NCBI GenBank assembly: GCA_014526335.1
Contig: JACTAT010000010.1
Coordinates: 4,699,282 to 4,763,281 of the forward strand
Direction: 5' to 3'
Length of the DNA: 64,000 bases
Origin: Chrysaora quinquecirrha
Taxonomy: Eukaryota > Cnidaria > Scyphozoa > Semaeostomeae > Pelagiidae
Positions 10,430 to 22,400 of this stretch are shown piece after piece. Below the pieces are notes generated by a model, which saw only the letters and a program-made list of their open reading frames with translations, searched no databases and had not been told where the DNA came from. The translations under genes were made by a program, and so were the position numbers. Numbering within the stretch: position 1 is the stretch's first letter; every line of letters begins with the position of its first letter.

Positions 10430-13400
10430 ATGAAGCTTCAAAAACAGCGTACTGCTAAAATCATGAATGGATCGATCAAAAAAACAAGCAAAGTTCTTGT
10501 AAGTATCGTGACATTTTAAAGTTTCATCATTCAAAGTTTTGGTCACGCCAATGAAATTGAAACCCGGCCTTTGCGGCCTAAACAAAACATGTGGTCCCTC
10601 TTGTTTTGGCAAGCGTATTTCACGCTGTAGAGAAAAATCTGCGCTACAAATATAGGTCTTGATAATATTGAAAAAATTTAGGCTGTGTTTGGGAAATGGT
10701 TCCAAACTAATAGCAGATAAAACATTACAAACCTTAAGCCCTTCTTTTTAAGAAGCGATTAACATTTAAACTTTTATTATAACAAAATACGCTTACATAA
10801 ACAGGTTTTTTAAACTCGTTTTTGAATAGAATAGATTATGATAAAGTGCTGAAAAATTGAGACAACAAAAACAAACAGATGAAGCAAAGTGTTGTTATCA
10901 AAAACGGGTATAGCACTTATGCTTCACAAAACATCTCAGTTCAAATCAAATCAAGTCCACGTCAGGTAGCACAAATTACAAGGTGTAGAACCCTAGCTCT
11001 CTTTGACTCAAATTATCCACCGAGAAGGGCAGCCCCTCTCAAAATGAATAGGGATGCAAGAACCACTAAGGATGTAAAATGACTCTTGCTATCACCGAGG
11101 GGCAATTCACTCCTTGAAAGTCTCGTACACCTTTGCTGGAAGTCCTATTGTTTTCTCGAAAGTCCCTTGAAAGTCCTTTTGTTTTAATGGAAATCTTGTA
11201 CACCTTTTTGCAGAGTGAAATGCCCCTCGGCTATCACCACCCTCGGTCCCAATGAAGAGGCTGAATTTTGCCGGGTACTGAAAAGCAGCTAGAACTAGAG
11301 CCTTTATTCATTTGGTTCCAGCATGGTCTAAGAAGGATCTTATAGACAGGTTCCCTTAAAAGCTGCATATAAGCCACCCCCTCATATAGGCAGAACCCTG
11401 ATTTTGAACATGCAAAACTGGAGTTTTTGTTGTTATTCAATTTAGTAAAGTGTAAGTGAAATAAAATGCTCTTTGTTCAATGATATTTTGTAGTAATTGT
11501 CATTTAAATGAATTTTTCCTTTTTTGTAAATTGTAGAATGCAAGTGATTCTGAGGAATCAGAGATAACCCAAGAGCAGGCTGGAGATTTTAGCAAATTCA
11601 GGATTTCATCAAAAACAGTAAAGAAGCTAGAAGAAAGAGGCATAACCCATTTGTTTCCAATTCAAGCTATGACTTATGATCATGTTTATGATGGATTAGA
11701 TGTCATTGCCAGAGCAAGTAAAGTGGATTCTTTGTCTTATCGTAAAATGTTTTAAATGGCTCACCCCTGCCTGAATCACCTATATTCCTTTGGACCCTAC
11801 TGGCATGTTTTACTTGGAATAAATCTTTACGGTCAATGGCCAACAGTATTGAAATTTTTTGAAATCACAAAGTATTGAGTTTTGAATGAACTCCAGTTGT
11901 GGTTTTACGCTGCTACTGCTAAATATACACACGAGGGGGGAACTTTTGAAGGGGATGAGGGGCACATGCTACCCAAAACTAGAAATATTGTTCAATTCTT
12001 TTGAGAATATCCCTCAGCATATCCCTCAGCTACACATTTGCATCACAGCATTGTTTGTGTTGACGAAGTTTTCCCCAGAAATCATTTAGCTTCTATGATC
12101 CCTTCACAGTTCAGTACCTGTATGACTACCTATATTGTTAATTGAAGGAAAATGAAATAAAATAACTTTATAAGTTTTATCTTTGTGTCGCTTTCCATTC
12201 TAGGAACTGGCACTGGAAAGACAGTAAGTGTTATTTAGTTTATAAGTTTATTGGTGCTATTTTAATTTAGGAGTAATTTAGAATGCTTCCTTTTAATGCT
12301 TTGTCTTTGAATATTTATTTGCAAATTAATCAACTTTAGTAACCCTTTTTCTTTGTTAGAACATAGTATATCTTATTAAACCTTGTTTGGAACTGAAAAT
12401 ATTGATTCAGATTATGTTTTTCCTTAGCTTTCATTTGCTCTTCCTCTTTGTGAGAAATTGAGAGAAGCTGCTCCTGAAAAGGGCCGTGGAAGAACTCCAG
12501 TGGTAAGCCTGTTTGTTAATTGGCAGATATGTTAGAACAAGACTCTGACTTTCCCCTTTATCCTTTGTTGAATTTATATCCTTTGTTAGTTTTATCAAAG
12601 TATTTAGCAATGTGTTATTGATTGAATTCTTGAAAATCTTACAAACTTTTGTGTTATTCTTACATAGGTCCTTACTTTGGCCCCAACCAGAGAGCTTGCT
12701 ATCCAGGTTTGTATCAGCAATCAATAAAGTTTTATTATTTAATAAGTGGGAAAGTAATGCCAGGTTCTCATATGCCCTGAACCTGATCTCAGACAGTCGA
12801 AGACCACCTGCAATAATCTTCAACAAAGTATTCACATATGCTGCTTGTCTGCAATGATCGATGACCATTTATCACTTGTGCTGTTACGTGCGACCCAGCA
12901 AACAAAGAACCTTGTTTTGATTTGACCCTTAATTGATCGTCGATGATCGCTGGTGATTTTCCCATATGGAGTTGTCTGATGACGGTCATAATCGATGGCA
13001 AGAAATAAATTTTTTCTGCTTCATTGGCGATGGTTGGTGATCATCACTGATTTATGTTCTCACAAATTGGAAGCATCATAAGGTGATGATTGCCAATGGT
13101 CTGTGATATATGAGAGCCAGGCTTTAAGGCAAACAGTGTTTTTTCCCCAATGTTTGGAAAACAGAAGACTTGTGTTTGAAAACAAAGAAGGAACCAGTAC
13201 TTAATTATGCAGACAGTTATTTTGACAATTCGATTCCTAAACATTGTTTTATTAGTGACTGTTTTGCTGTGATTGCTTTGTTAATTAATACGTTCTTGTT
13301 GTTTTTTATTTTTTTAGATTTTCAAAGAGTTTGATCTTGTAAAGAGCAAAAAGCTCTCATCTGTTTGTGTTTATGGAGGAGTGTCATACGACCAACAGGG

Positions 13401-16400
13401 TAATTTGATTAGCTTTTAAAATTTTTGTATCATTCTTTAGGACCAGCTGGTTTATAAGAAACCATTTACAGTACCCTGGTTAAAAATCAAATGTGCTCTT
13501 GTACTGTGCTCAGAAGTTTGTCTAAACCGATGAGAAAATGTTGGGGGGTACCAAAACTTTAGCAACAACAAATTAAAAGAAGAAAGATCTAGCAATGAAA
13601 AGAGCTTTTCTGGGCACTCTGTACGGCTTGGCCCTAACAGCGCTTTCTCATTGTGCTGTGCTTGAATATCTTCCCCACTATCTGACAGCTTACTCGCTGC
13701 GTTGTGCTTGAATATCTTCCCCACTATCTGGCAGCTTGCACCCCCCCCTGAGCAAGCTTATAAATCTAATGCAAATTTGCAGTTTGTCCCTTTTCCTACA
13801 GCTCCATTGAACCCCACCTTGTTTTTAGCTGATATGTAAGAGAATTTAGAAGTGTTTCAAATTCAATTAATTTTTCAATTTAAAGAATCTGCAATCCGAA
13901 GTGGCCTAGATATCTTAGTTGGAACACCTGGTCGTATTTATGATCATATGGATAGAGGATTACTGAATTTGTCAAATTTAAAGTAAGTCTTAGTTCAGGT
14001 CTGTCTTTTTTGACTATCATTTTTGTTCCTCATTTGTTCAGTTGCTATATCATTACTGTAAATCCTCGAACTAGCCCACTGGGGGCTTAATTATTTTTAG
14101 TTATTTTGGGGGGGGGCTTTTTCGAGGTGGGAGCTTAAATGAAAGGGTGTATAAAACTATTCGCAAAAGCATGATTTATCGTCGACTTAGAGAACTTCTT
14201 TTTTCTTTCATAACTCGATAAAGTACCAAAATGAACTCAAAAGGCTAAAACAAACATGTCAGGGGTGGGGATTTAATAGAAGGGGGGCTTATTAACAATT
14301 TTTCGCTCTAGGGTGGGGGCTAATCCGAGGGGAAGGCTTATTCAAGGGGGGCAATTCGAGGATTTATGGTAACTGCAATGAAAGGTGATATAATTTCTAA
14401 CGTTTACTCTTCACCAATTCTTTCAAACTATTTTTTGAATTGGAAGGTTTCTTGATGTTTTTCTGTGTTTTTGTTAAATCTCTTTGATTGCAAGAAACAG
14501 CGGAAATATTTTGCACATACGTACATGACTTATGAATGGACGGGGATGTGCCGCCCAGATTTCGGAAACCCACCCACTTATAATGTAGACCTTTGCAGAA
14601 ACAGACCCTATTTTATGAGTAAAATAATCGGAATACAAGAATAATAAGACTTTCTAGGCCTTATTATTGCGTGATATTATACTACGAACATCTTTGACGC
14701 GATTTTTCCACTTTTCTGACCGAATTAAAGTCAAACTTTCGACTTTTCTTCAATTTGCTACCCACTTTTATGGGGTTTTGGTTAAAATCATACCCATGTT
14801 TAGAGAATTTCAGGGCCAAAACCCACCCATATTGGGCGGCACATACCCGTACCCAAATTATACTAAGTACCCCGAAATTAAGAAAGTTCTGTATGGAAGT
14901 TTTCATTTTTTTCTATAAAATCTTCGAAATTGCTGTTATTCTCATACATAACAAAAATTCGTCCTTCTATTAGGTAACAAGCCACAGACATTGCTATTCT
15001 CAGCAACTATGCCTTCATGGGTGCGAGATGCTAGTAGGAAATACATGAATGCAGAACAAAAGATGGTCGATCTTGTTGGCGATAGAGGACATCAAACTGC
15101 CAGTGGTGTCGAGGTAGGATCAGTGACATTATGCAGTTTAAGCTCCCTTTTTTCAAGAGCTAAGCCTAGACTCGCTACACAAGTCTCTGTTATACTGCTT
15201 AGATCTGATAAGTATTGCCCTGAACAACAACAACATCAACTACAGCAAGGGGGGAACTAGTGTAGCTAGTCTAAGCTATGCCTCCGACCAAAAGGGGCAT
15301 CTGACAAATTTTTCATTTTGTGTGCTTTTTGGCCATATTATTTCGAAATTGTTCCTAAGGCTATCACATGAACAGTCATTAACCCGGCGACACTTAACGT
15401 GCATTGTTCAAGGTTCTAAGGGGGTATGTTTTCATAAATTTCCCAAATATTCCAAGTCCCCTACCCCCGTATTGCTCACTTTGCTTCGCTGTCCTCGCAT
15501 TACGGCCCCATCTTATTAGATTCCTACGGGCCCGAGCGTCTCCGTTCATATTAAATAATCATATTTAAAATGCAATTAGCTATATTTGTATTGGAATCTA
15601 TTGGCGAACCATTATCCAGATGACATTTTTCGGACTGTTTTCGAAGAAGATCGCACGTTTTTGGGCTGAAAAATGTACGATCTGCAAAAGCTCTCTTTTA
15701 ACCTATAATTGCCTTGGATTCGCAATGTGTCCTTACATTTCGAAAATCAAGTGCAAATTCCGTTCACAAAATGTTTTGCTACCATGAAAAATTCATGGTT
15801 AGTTTCTAGCACTCGGACAGTTTTACCATCCATTCAAAAGGATTGCGTACCTAACACACACAAAATTTTTGTTATTTATGGATTTTCCTTCTAGTGTGAT
15901 GCCAGGTAGGCCGGATTTCCCAGATATTAAAGAATTGGATAAAAAACCGTTAAATGTCCAACAACGAAATTTGCGGCTAAGAGAGCAACAACTCTGCAGT
16001 TCCAAACAACAACCCACCCTTAAACATGACAAGTGCGAAGTTTAACTCTTATGACTTGGTTTTATCATAATATTTCAAGAGATCATTTTATTATTTCACA
16101 GCATAAAGCAATTCGTTGTCCATACCACGAAAGAGCATCTACGATTGCAGATGTCGTACAGGTAGGAACCCTAAATAAATGAAATCCAATTTTGGAGCTA
16201 TCATCATTTTCATTTCAGCTTCAGAAAACATTGTACTGTTCGTCATTCACTTAATTGAAAGCCCCCCTTACAGTCCCTTATAATGACGGAATAGATAAAA
16301 TTTTCTTAGTGCCTATAGTGCTCTTGTACAACTTTGAAGTATGTTGCAAATGCTGCACTTTTTTTTATAAGAATAAGAACATTTTGATCGAGGTTAGCTG

Positions 16401-19400
16401 TTCTTTCGTTTTTGATTTTAGGCCTGAATTTTTTTTAATATGTCCTTCATTCCTCGGTTACTTAGGCAGTAATATGTTTCAGTTAATGTCTGGAATGGTA
16501 CTAGGTTTGTGTAAAAATGCAGCATTTCTTTGTTCGCTTGCTTTTTACATTCAGTCTGACTGCCTTACTTTCATCTAAGCTGATATTCTTAGGGCTTATG
16601 AAAAGGCCAGCCTCAGCTTTTTCTTACTTTCAAATCTGTGCAAAATCTAGGCCCGCGTTCCTATAAAATAGTTCTTATAAAAAAGGGTTTAATAGCAAAA
16701 TTGAAACATTTCTTATTTGTTTATCCTTCGCTCTACCTTCTAGGTATACAGTGGAGCTCATGGTCGTGCTATGATTTTCACCTCAACCAAAAAAGAGGCT
16801 AATGAACTTGCATTAAATTCTGTTCTAAAGCAGGTAAAGCTACACGTTTCTCGCATTTAGTTACAATTACAAGGCTAGCTGTTTATATGTCTAGCCCTAC
16901 TCGTGAAAGACACACCTATATATAGGCAGATTGCGTTCGATGATATCTTTCCCACTGTATAAAGGATAGGCCTAACTATTTCATCTGATTTCTATGATAG
17001 CATCAGAAAACATTTCGAAGCTACAGTATTGAAATGAAATGGTCCCAAGAGCTGCAATAAGCAAATATCGTTTAATGTAATCATATTGTTTCTCCATTTT
17101 CCAGGAAACACTTGTTTTACACGGAGATATTAATCAGGCACAGCGTGAAATAACTCTTTCGGTAAGACTATGATTAACTTGCATCAAACCTAATTGATTT
17201 TATTTCTACATCAAATAAACTGTAAATACTCCACCGCTTATATACTTTGACGTGTTTGTTGCATTTTGAAACCATTTTCTTGTATTCTAGAGTTTTCGCA
17301 AAGGAAAGACACGAGTGCTAGTCGCCACAGATGTTGCTGCTCGTGGACTAGATATACCGGAAGTTGATCTTGTAATTCAGACAGAAGCACCATCGGTAGG
17401 CCCAGTTTTTCTTTATTCTTCTAACATTTTCGCCTCTTTTGAGTTTTATACACCTTTATAAGGAACTCGAGGCTGAAAATTTCCAAAGCAATTAAGGAAC
17501 TATCGAGGCTCGGATGAAAAACTAAGAATATCTTTTTTCCAGAACAAGTCGGCTTATACAACTAAATAACGTGATAACACAATATTTCCCATCACGCTTC
17601 CCGAAAAGACTCCATTTATATTTAAAGCTAGAGCAAGAAGCAAGGCTTAATGAATTTGCGGCAATAATAAGTATTCAAAGATATTTCACGACAAGGAGCA
17701 GTATAAGGAACTTTATGCCTCATTTTGTTTAAAAATTAAGGAACTCCAGCCTTAACTCAGATTAAAGGTTCCTTAAAGAAAAAATTGAAGGCAGTTCAGG
17801 AGCAATGTGAAACATTCTATGATCTTGGACAAAGATATTCTTGAAACTATTCGGTAAGGTATATTTATTGTAATTAGTGCATAATCAATGTTGTTTTTGC
17901 ATACAACGAGAACGAGACCTAAAAAGGATAACTTAAAGCTCAATCGACTGGCACACTGAAGATGGGAGCGTATAACATCCTCATTACCGGGCACTATCAA
18001 TCGATTCTGAGCCCCAATTTTGTGTTAAGGGCTTGGCAACTACTTCACGCCATCCCAAAGTATACTATTGTACACGAATCAAAACGAAGAGTGGAAACAT
18101 TTTCTATAGACTAGATTTAGTCCTCCAAGTTAAAAGTGTAAAAATGTTTGATCAAAGTTTTCGCTTGCCCAAATTTGCTGTGGAATTACAGAAGGCTTGG
18201 AAGCAGACTTATAATGATTTCGTTGTTTTTCTTCAACAGGACATCGAAGCTTATATTCATAGAGCTGGCAGGACCGGCCGGGCTGGCAGGACCGGCGTTT
18301 GCATTGTATTCTACAAACCGAATCAGGAATATATTATACAAGCCGTCGAAAAGAAAGCTGGCATCACATTCAAGCGAATTGGTGCCCCGCAGCCAACAGA
18401 TATCATCAAAGCTTCTGCAACCGACGCTCTGAAGTAAGAACCTGTTTTGTTTATAGCGGTTATATGTTATATTCTATAACTTCAAACTAACTGAGGCTAG
18501 AATGCAGTTTAGGTGACACCGTTCACAGGGAAACTAGGCTACAACAGGGTAGGGTTTTAAGGTCCGGGTTAGGGCTAGGGCTAGGGTAGAGTTTTAGGGT
18601 TAGGGTTAAGGCAGGGATTTTAGGGTTATGGTTAGGGTAGAGTTGTAGGGTTAGGATAGGGTTTTGGGGTTAGGGTTAGGCTAGGGTTTTAGGGTAAGGG
18701 TTTATGTAGGGTTAGAGGGTTTGGGTTAGGGTTAGGTTAGGTTTAGGGTTAGTTTTAGGGTTTTCGAAGTAAACGTCATCCGTTCGAATCAATAGCAATA
18801 TTGCTTGCTATTGTTTCTGTTGCGTTTTTGAAGGTGTCCCCTAAACTGTATCTGTACTCTAACTTGGTCCGAAGATTCTAAGGCCCTGTCAAACGATCAA
18901 TTATTGTTGGTAAAATATGAAATGAGGTTTCAAAGAAAGCATTTTGGCCACGTCTCAAAACATTGCTTGTCAAACATTTTCTTTGTACAAGATGAAATTG
19001 CTTCCCGAGCTTTCTGAAACATTCTCTGCCAAGCCAGGTCTGCTTCTCAAGCAATGTTTTGCAGTGTTTTGCCTCTTAAAATATTGCCAAAGGCAAACAT
19101 CACTCGTAAGGCAAATCTCGAATGTTTCACGAAAATGTGGATCGTTTGGCCTGGGCCTTAGGCTGAAGTGCAAGTAGCTGTTTGAAAAAAATTATGGCGG
19201 CTGACGGGCAAAAATGGTTTTTGAACTCTTCAAAAACCATTACCAAAACAATGCGGCGAATTCCTGAATTACAAGTAACGTTTCACAGTGTTTTTATAGA
19301 AGGCGATAATACACCTTTTCGACGAACGGCCGCCATTTTGGAAATTTTTCAAGATTGCAAAATATAACGGTCAAAGCCCTAAGACTCATTACATAAGTCC

Positions 19401-22400
19401 CACTCTTCGCAAACAGCAACGGCAGCCTTTAACAACAGCAACAACGATTTACTTAAAAACATTGAATTGGATGGCCTAATGCTCAGAATTGGTAGCTCTG
19501 AGCAAACTGTCTATATCAGAACTGGCCTAACGAGCGAAAACTACGACTCATGGAATAATTCTACAAAGCCCTTATAAAATCGGAAACTTTTTACGCTCAT
19601 AAAATCAATAATACAAGCGTTAGAATAGCGAGAAATTGTACCAAGACTAAGTTAGGGATGCATTCTACGATTTAAGCATCGAAAACTCAACATCTTGAAA
19701 TTTTGCATAAAGTCCATGATGGCGGCAGTTCGTCGAAAAGATATGTCAAAGTATTCAGTAACCACCAATAAAATATATCGTTGACTAGATCACATGACTA
19801 ATTCCTGCATATTTTCTTATTTGCAGATCTCTGGACACAGTGTCACAAGACCTGTCCTCTCTCTTCAAAGAAGCCGCTGAAGAACTTCTTTCAAAAGAAG
19901 ATGCTGTAGATGTGTTGTCGAAAGCACTCGCTCTAGTTTCTGGACACACGGAAATCACTTCAAGATCGCTTCTTTCAGCACAAGCAGTAAGTGAGAAGTT
20001 ATAGGCCTAAGTTACACTTTGCCGGCGTGCGGCATGCCTCGTCGCGTCCTCAATTTTGTTCCAGATAGGGCTTTCAGTTACGCTATGACGATTTAATCCG
20101 TTATAAGACGCTCCGCAAATCGTCTTGGAAATCATTGCGCCCTGGAAGTGACATAAAAATGGAGACGAGACGCTGCAGCATAGTGTAATCATGCCGATCC
20201 GATATATGACGCTCCGAAACATTGTTTTCCTATTGTTTCACAATAGAAATGTGAAGCAATCTGCGAAGGAGCTGCCTTAGCGTCTCGGCACCATGGCGCG
20301 TTGCTCAGGCAGACTAGGCAAAATCTTGATGACGGCACGAATATCAAAACTCGGCATCATTCCGGCATAGTGTAACTGGGGTCATAGTTTCACTAAGAGG
20401 CCGGAATCCAATCCTTAAAACGGCGTGGTAAGGTTAGGCTAATAATGATCAGTTGGGTTCGAGAATTCCTTAAAATTCTCCAAGGAAATTTTTATCCCTC
20501 ACACTGTACACTGTACACGTAGAAAGATATAACTAGGAACGTCACTGGGACTAAATACTCGTCAAACAGTTGTCGTCGTGTGTTTTCTAGGTAGCTAGGC
20601 CATGTTCTATTATGTTGAACGTGTGATGAAATACGGCTGCCGAAAAAGATAGGCTATCGAACAAACTTTGGAACCTATCTCTATGTGTGAATCTTTCAGC
20701 TCTGAAGCGGACGGTTTTGGAAACCTGTCAGTCCTGCCGTTTTCAGAAGACGGTACCAAAAAATCAAAGTCTGCCAAAAGCAGAAGGCGATACCCGAAAA
20801 CAGAAGGTGACAAAAATAATACCCCAAGCATATCCTTACAAGCTTCTTCCTGATGACTGTTTCAAATTACTTTAAGGGTTTCACTACTTTCCTGATACGA
20901 CAGAATTGGGAATTGCGTGGAACAGGATTGATATGGAAAATCCTTAATGAAAATTACGACGAAAATGTCGTTAGTGAAGTACGCGGAATGAGACTATGCA
21001 AAGATAAACTGGTAAGAACATTTCCTTTCCTAAAGAAAAGTTCGGTTGGGGTTATGAGGCTGGCTTACGAATTTGTCGAGGATAATTTGCTACTTGTTTC
21101 ACGTTTTCAATTCTCTCCACTAAATAGACCTGGGAGCCCGAAGGGCGGGAGGAGAAGCGTGATATTGAAGGTAATGTAATTTTTACAGGGTGCCGAGGGA
21201 GAAAGTTATTAGACCTAAGAATTTTCATGTTTACCACATAAAAAAGAGCTCTTATTACCCGAAAATGGTTCATATCTAAAAAGGTCAATTTTTGTCATTC
21301 TGGTTTTTTCCTTCAGATTTTGGTCAAACAACTGAAACTTGCTTGTCGAGCACAATTGTTTTTCCTTTTTGCCACACCGCAAAACGTTGCTTGACAAACC
21401 CTTTTAGCAAAACATCAGAATTGTTTGTCTTTAACGGTATACCCTTATTTGCGGGGTACAAGGAAAAGTTCTTGATGAAACTTTGAGAAGGGTAGTTTGA
21501 TCCTTCAAGGTTTTTATCTTGATGTTTCTAAATGTAATTTGTTTTTCAATTCAAGGCTGCTGTATTTGATGTTCCCTCTTCTTTACAAGAAACAGTCAAG
21601 GTATGTTCATTTACATGTTTTATCCTTTTATCATAGTTGTTACTGCGTGCGACCCGTATTCAATATAGAAAGCTCCGAGCAAATTGTCATTCCACAAAGA
21701 TGTTGTGATACTTGCTGCCGTGAAAAGCAAGTCGGCAAAAAGGTAATGAGAACTGAAGAGGTTTTGGTCGAAAAATTTTAGGTTGTTTTGGCTTCAAGCG
21801 ATTCAGCTCGACAGCCAAATCAAAAGCGAATTGTGTTATGAGTCTGTCTAGTAGCTACCTTGCGATCTCGGTGTGTTCATAAGGTATGAAAGTCAAACAT
21901 TTAGCGTCTTGGAAGTTATTCGCCCTTATCATGGCACTCTTATGACGGCACGCGAATCACAAGAACGCGGCTCCGACCAGACACCCGGCAAAGATTGTTC
22001 AACAGCGGTGGAGATCTACTCGAGGGAAGGCAGTACGATCTTTTGACCTAGGACATGTCTTTCCTTTTCTACATTGCTATTGTTCCATGCGATTCGGCTC
22101 AGCACCACTACATAGTCATATCATTAGATTTGGTTTTGAAAACCACTGCTTTCTTGGTTTCCTAAACTATTTTTTCTTGCAACCGCAACCAACATTTTGG
22201 CCCCAAAACAGCTTTATTTCATGGGATAAGCTTCCAGATTATCCATGTCTCCTTGCTGTACAAAGAGCCTTATAAATTTTAAGTATTCGTTAGAATACAG
22301 TATGGTTTTGGCCTTGCACTGTGTATGGGTTTGATCTGGCTTGATTTTACCCTGTTTTTTATTGTTTTGAGAGCCGAATGGGCAGTATTGATTCTTTCTT

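Larger units (their letters stand above)
13983..14973. other. helicase intron where the DEAD-motif exon should be
   Basis: I read both strands for any HVVLDEVDQMLDMGF-like coding and found none. The interval is largely filled by two transposon-like elements (14054-14374 and 14536-14852). Confidence 0.75.
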
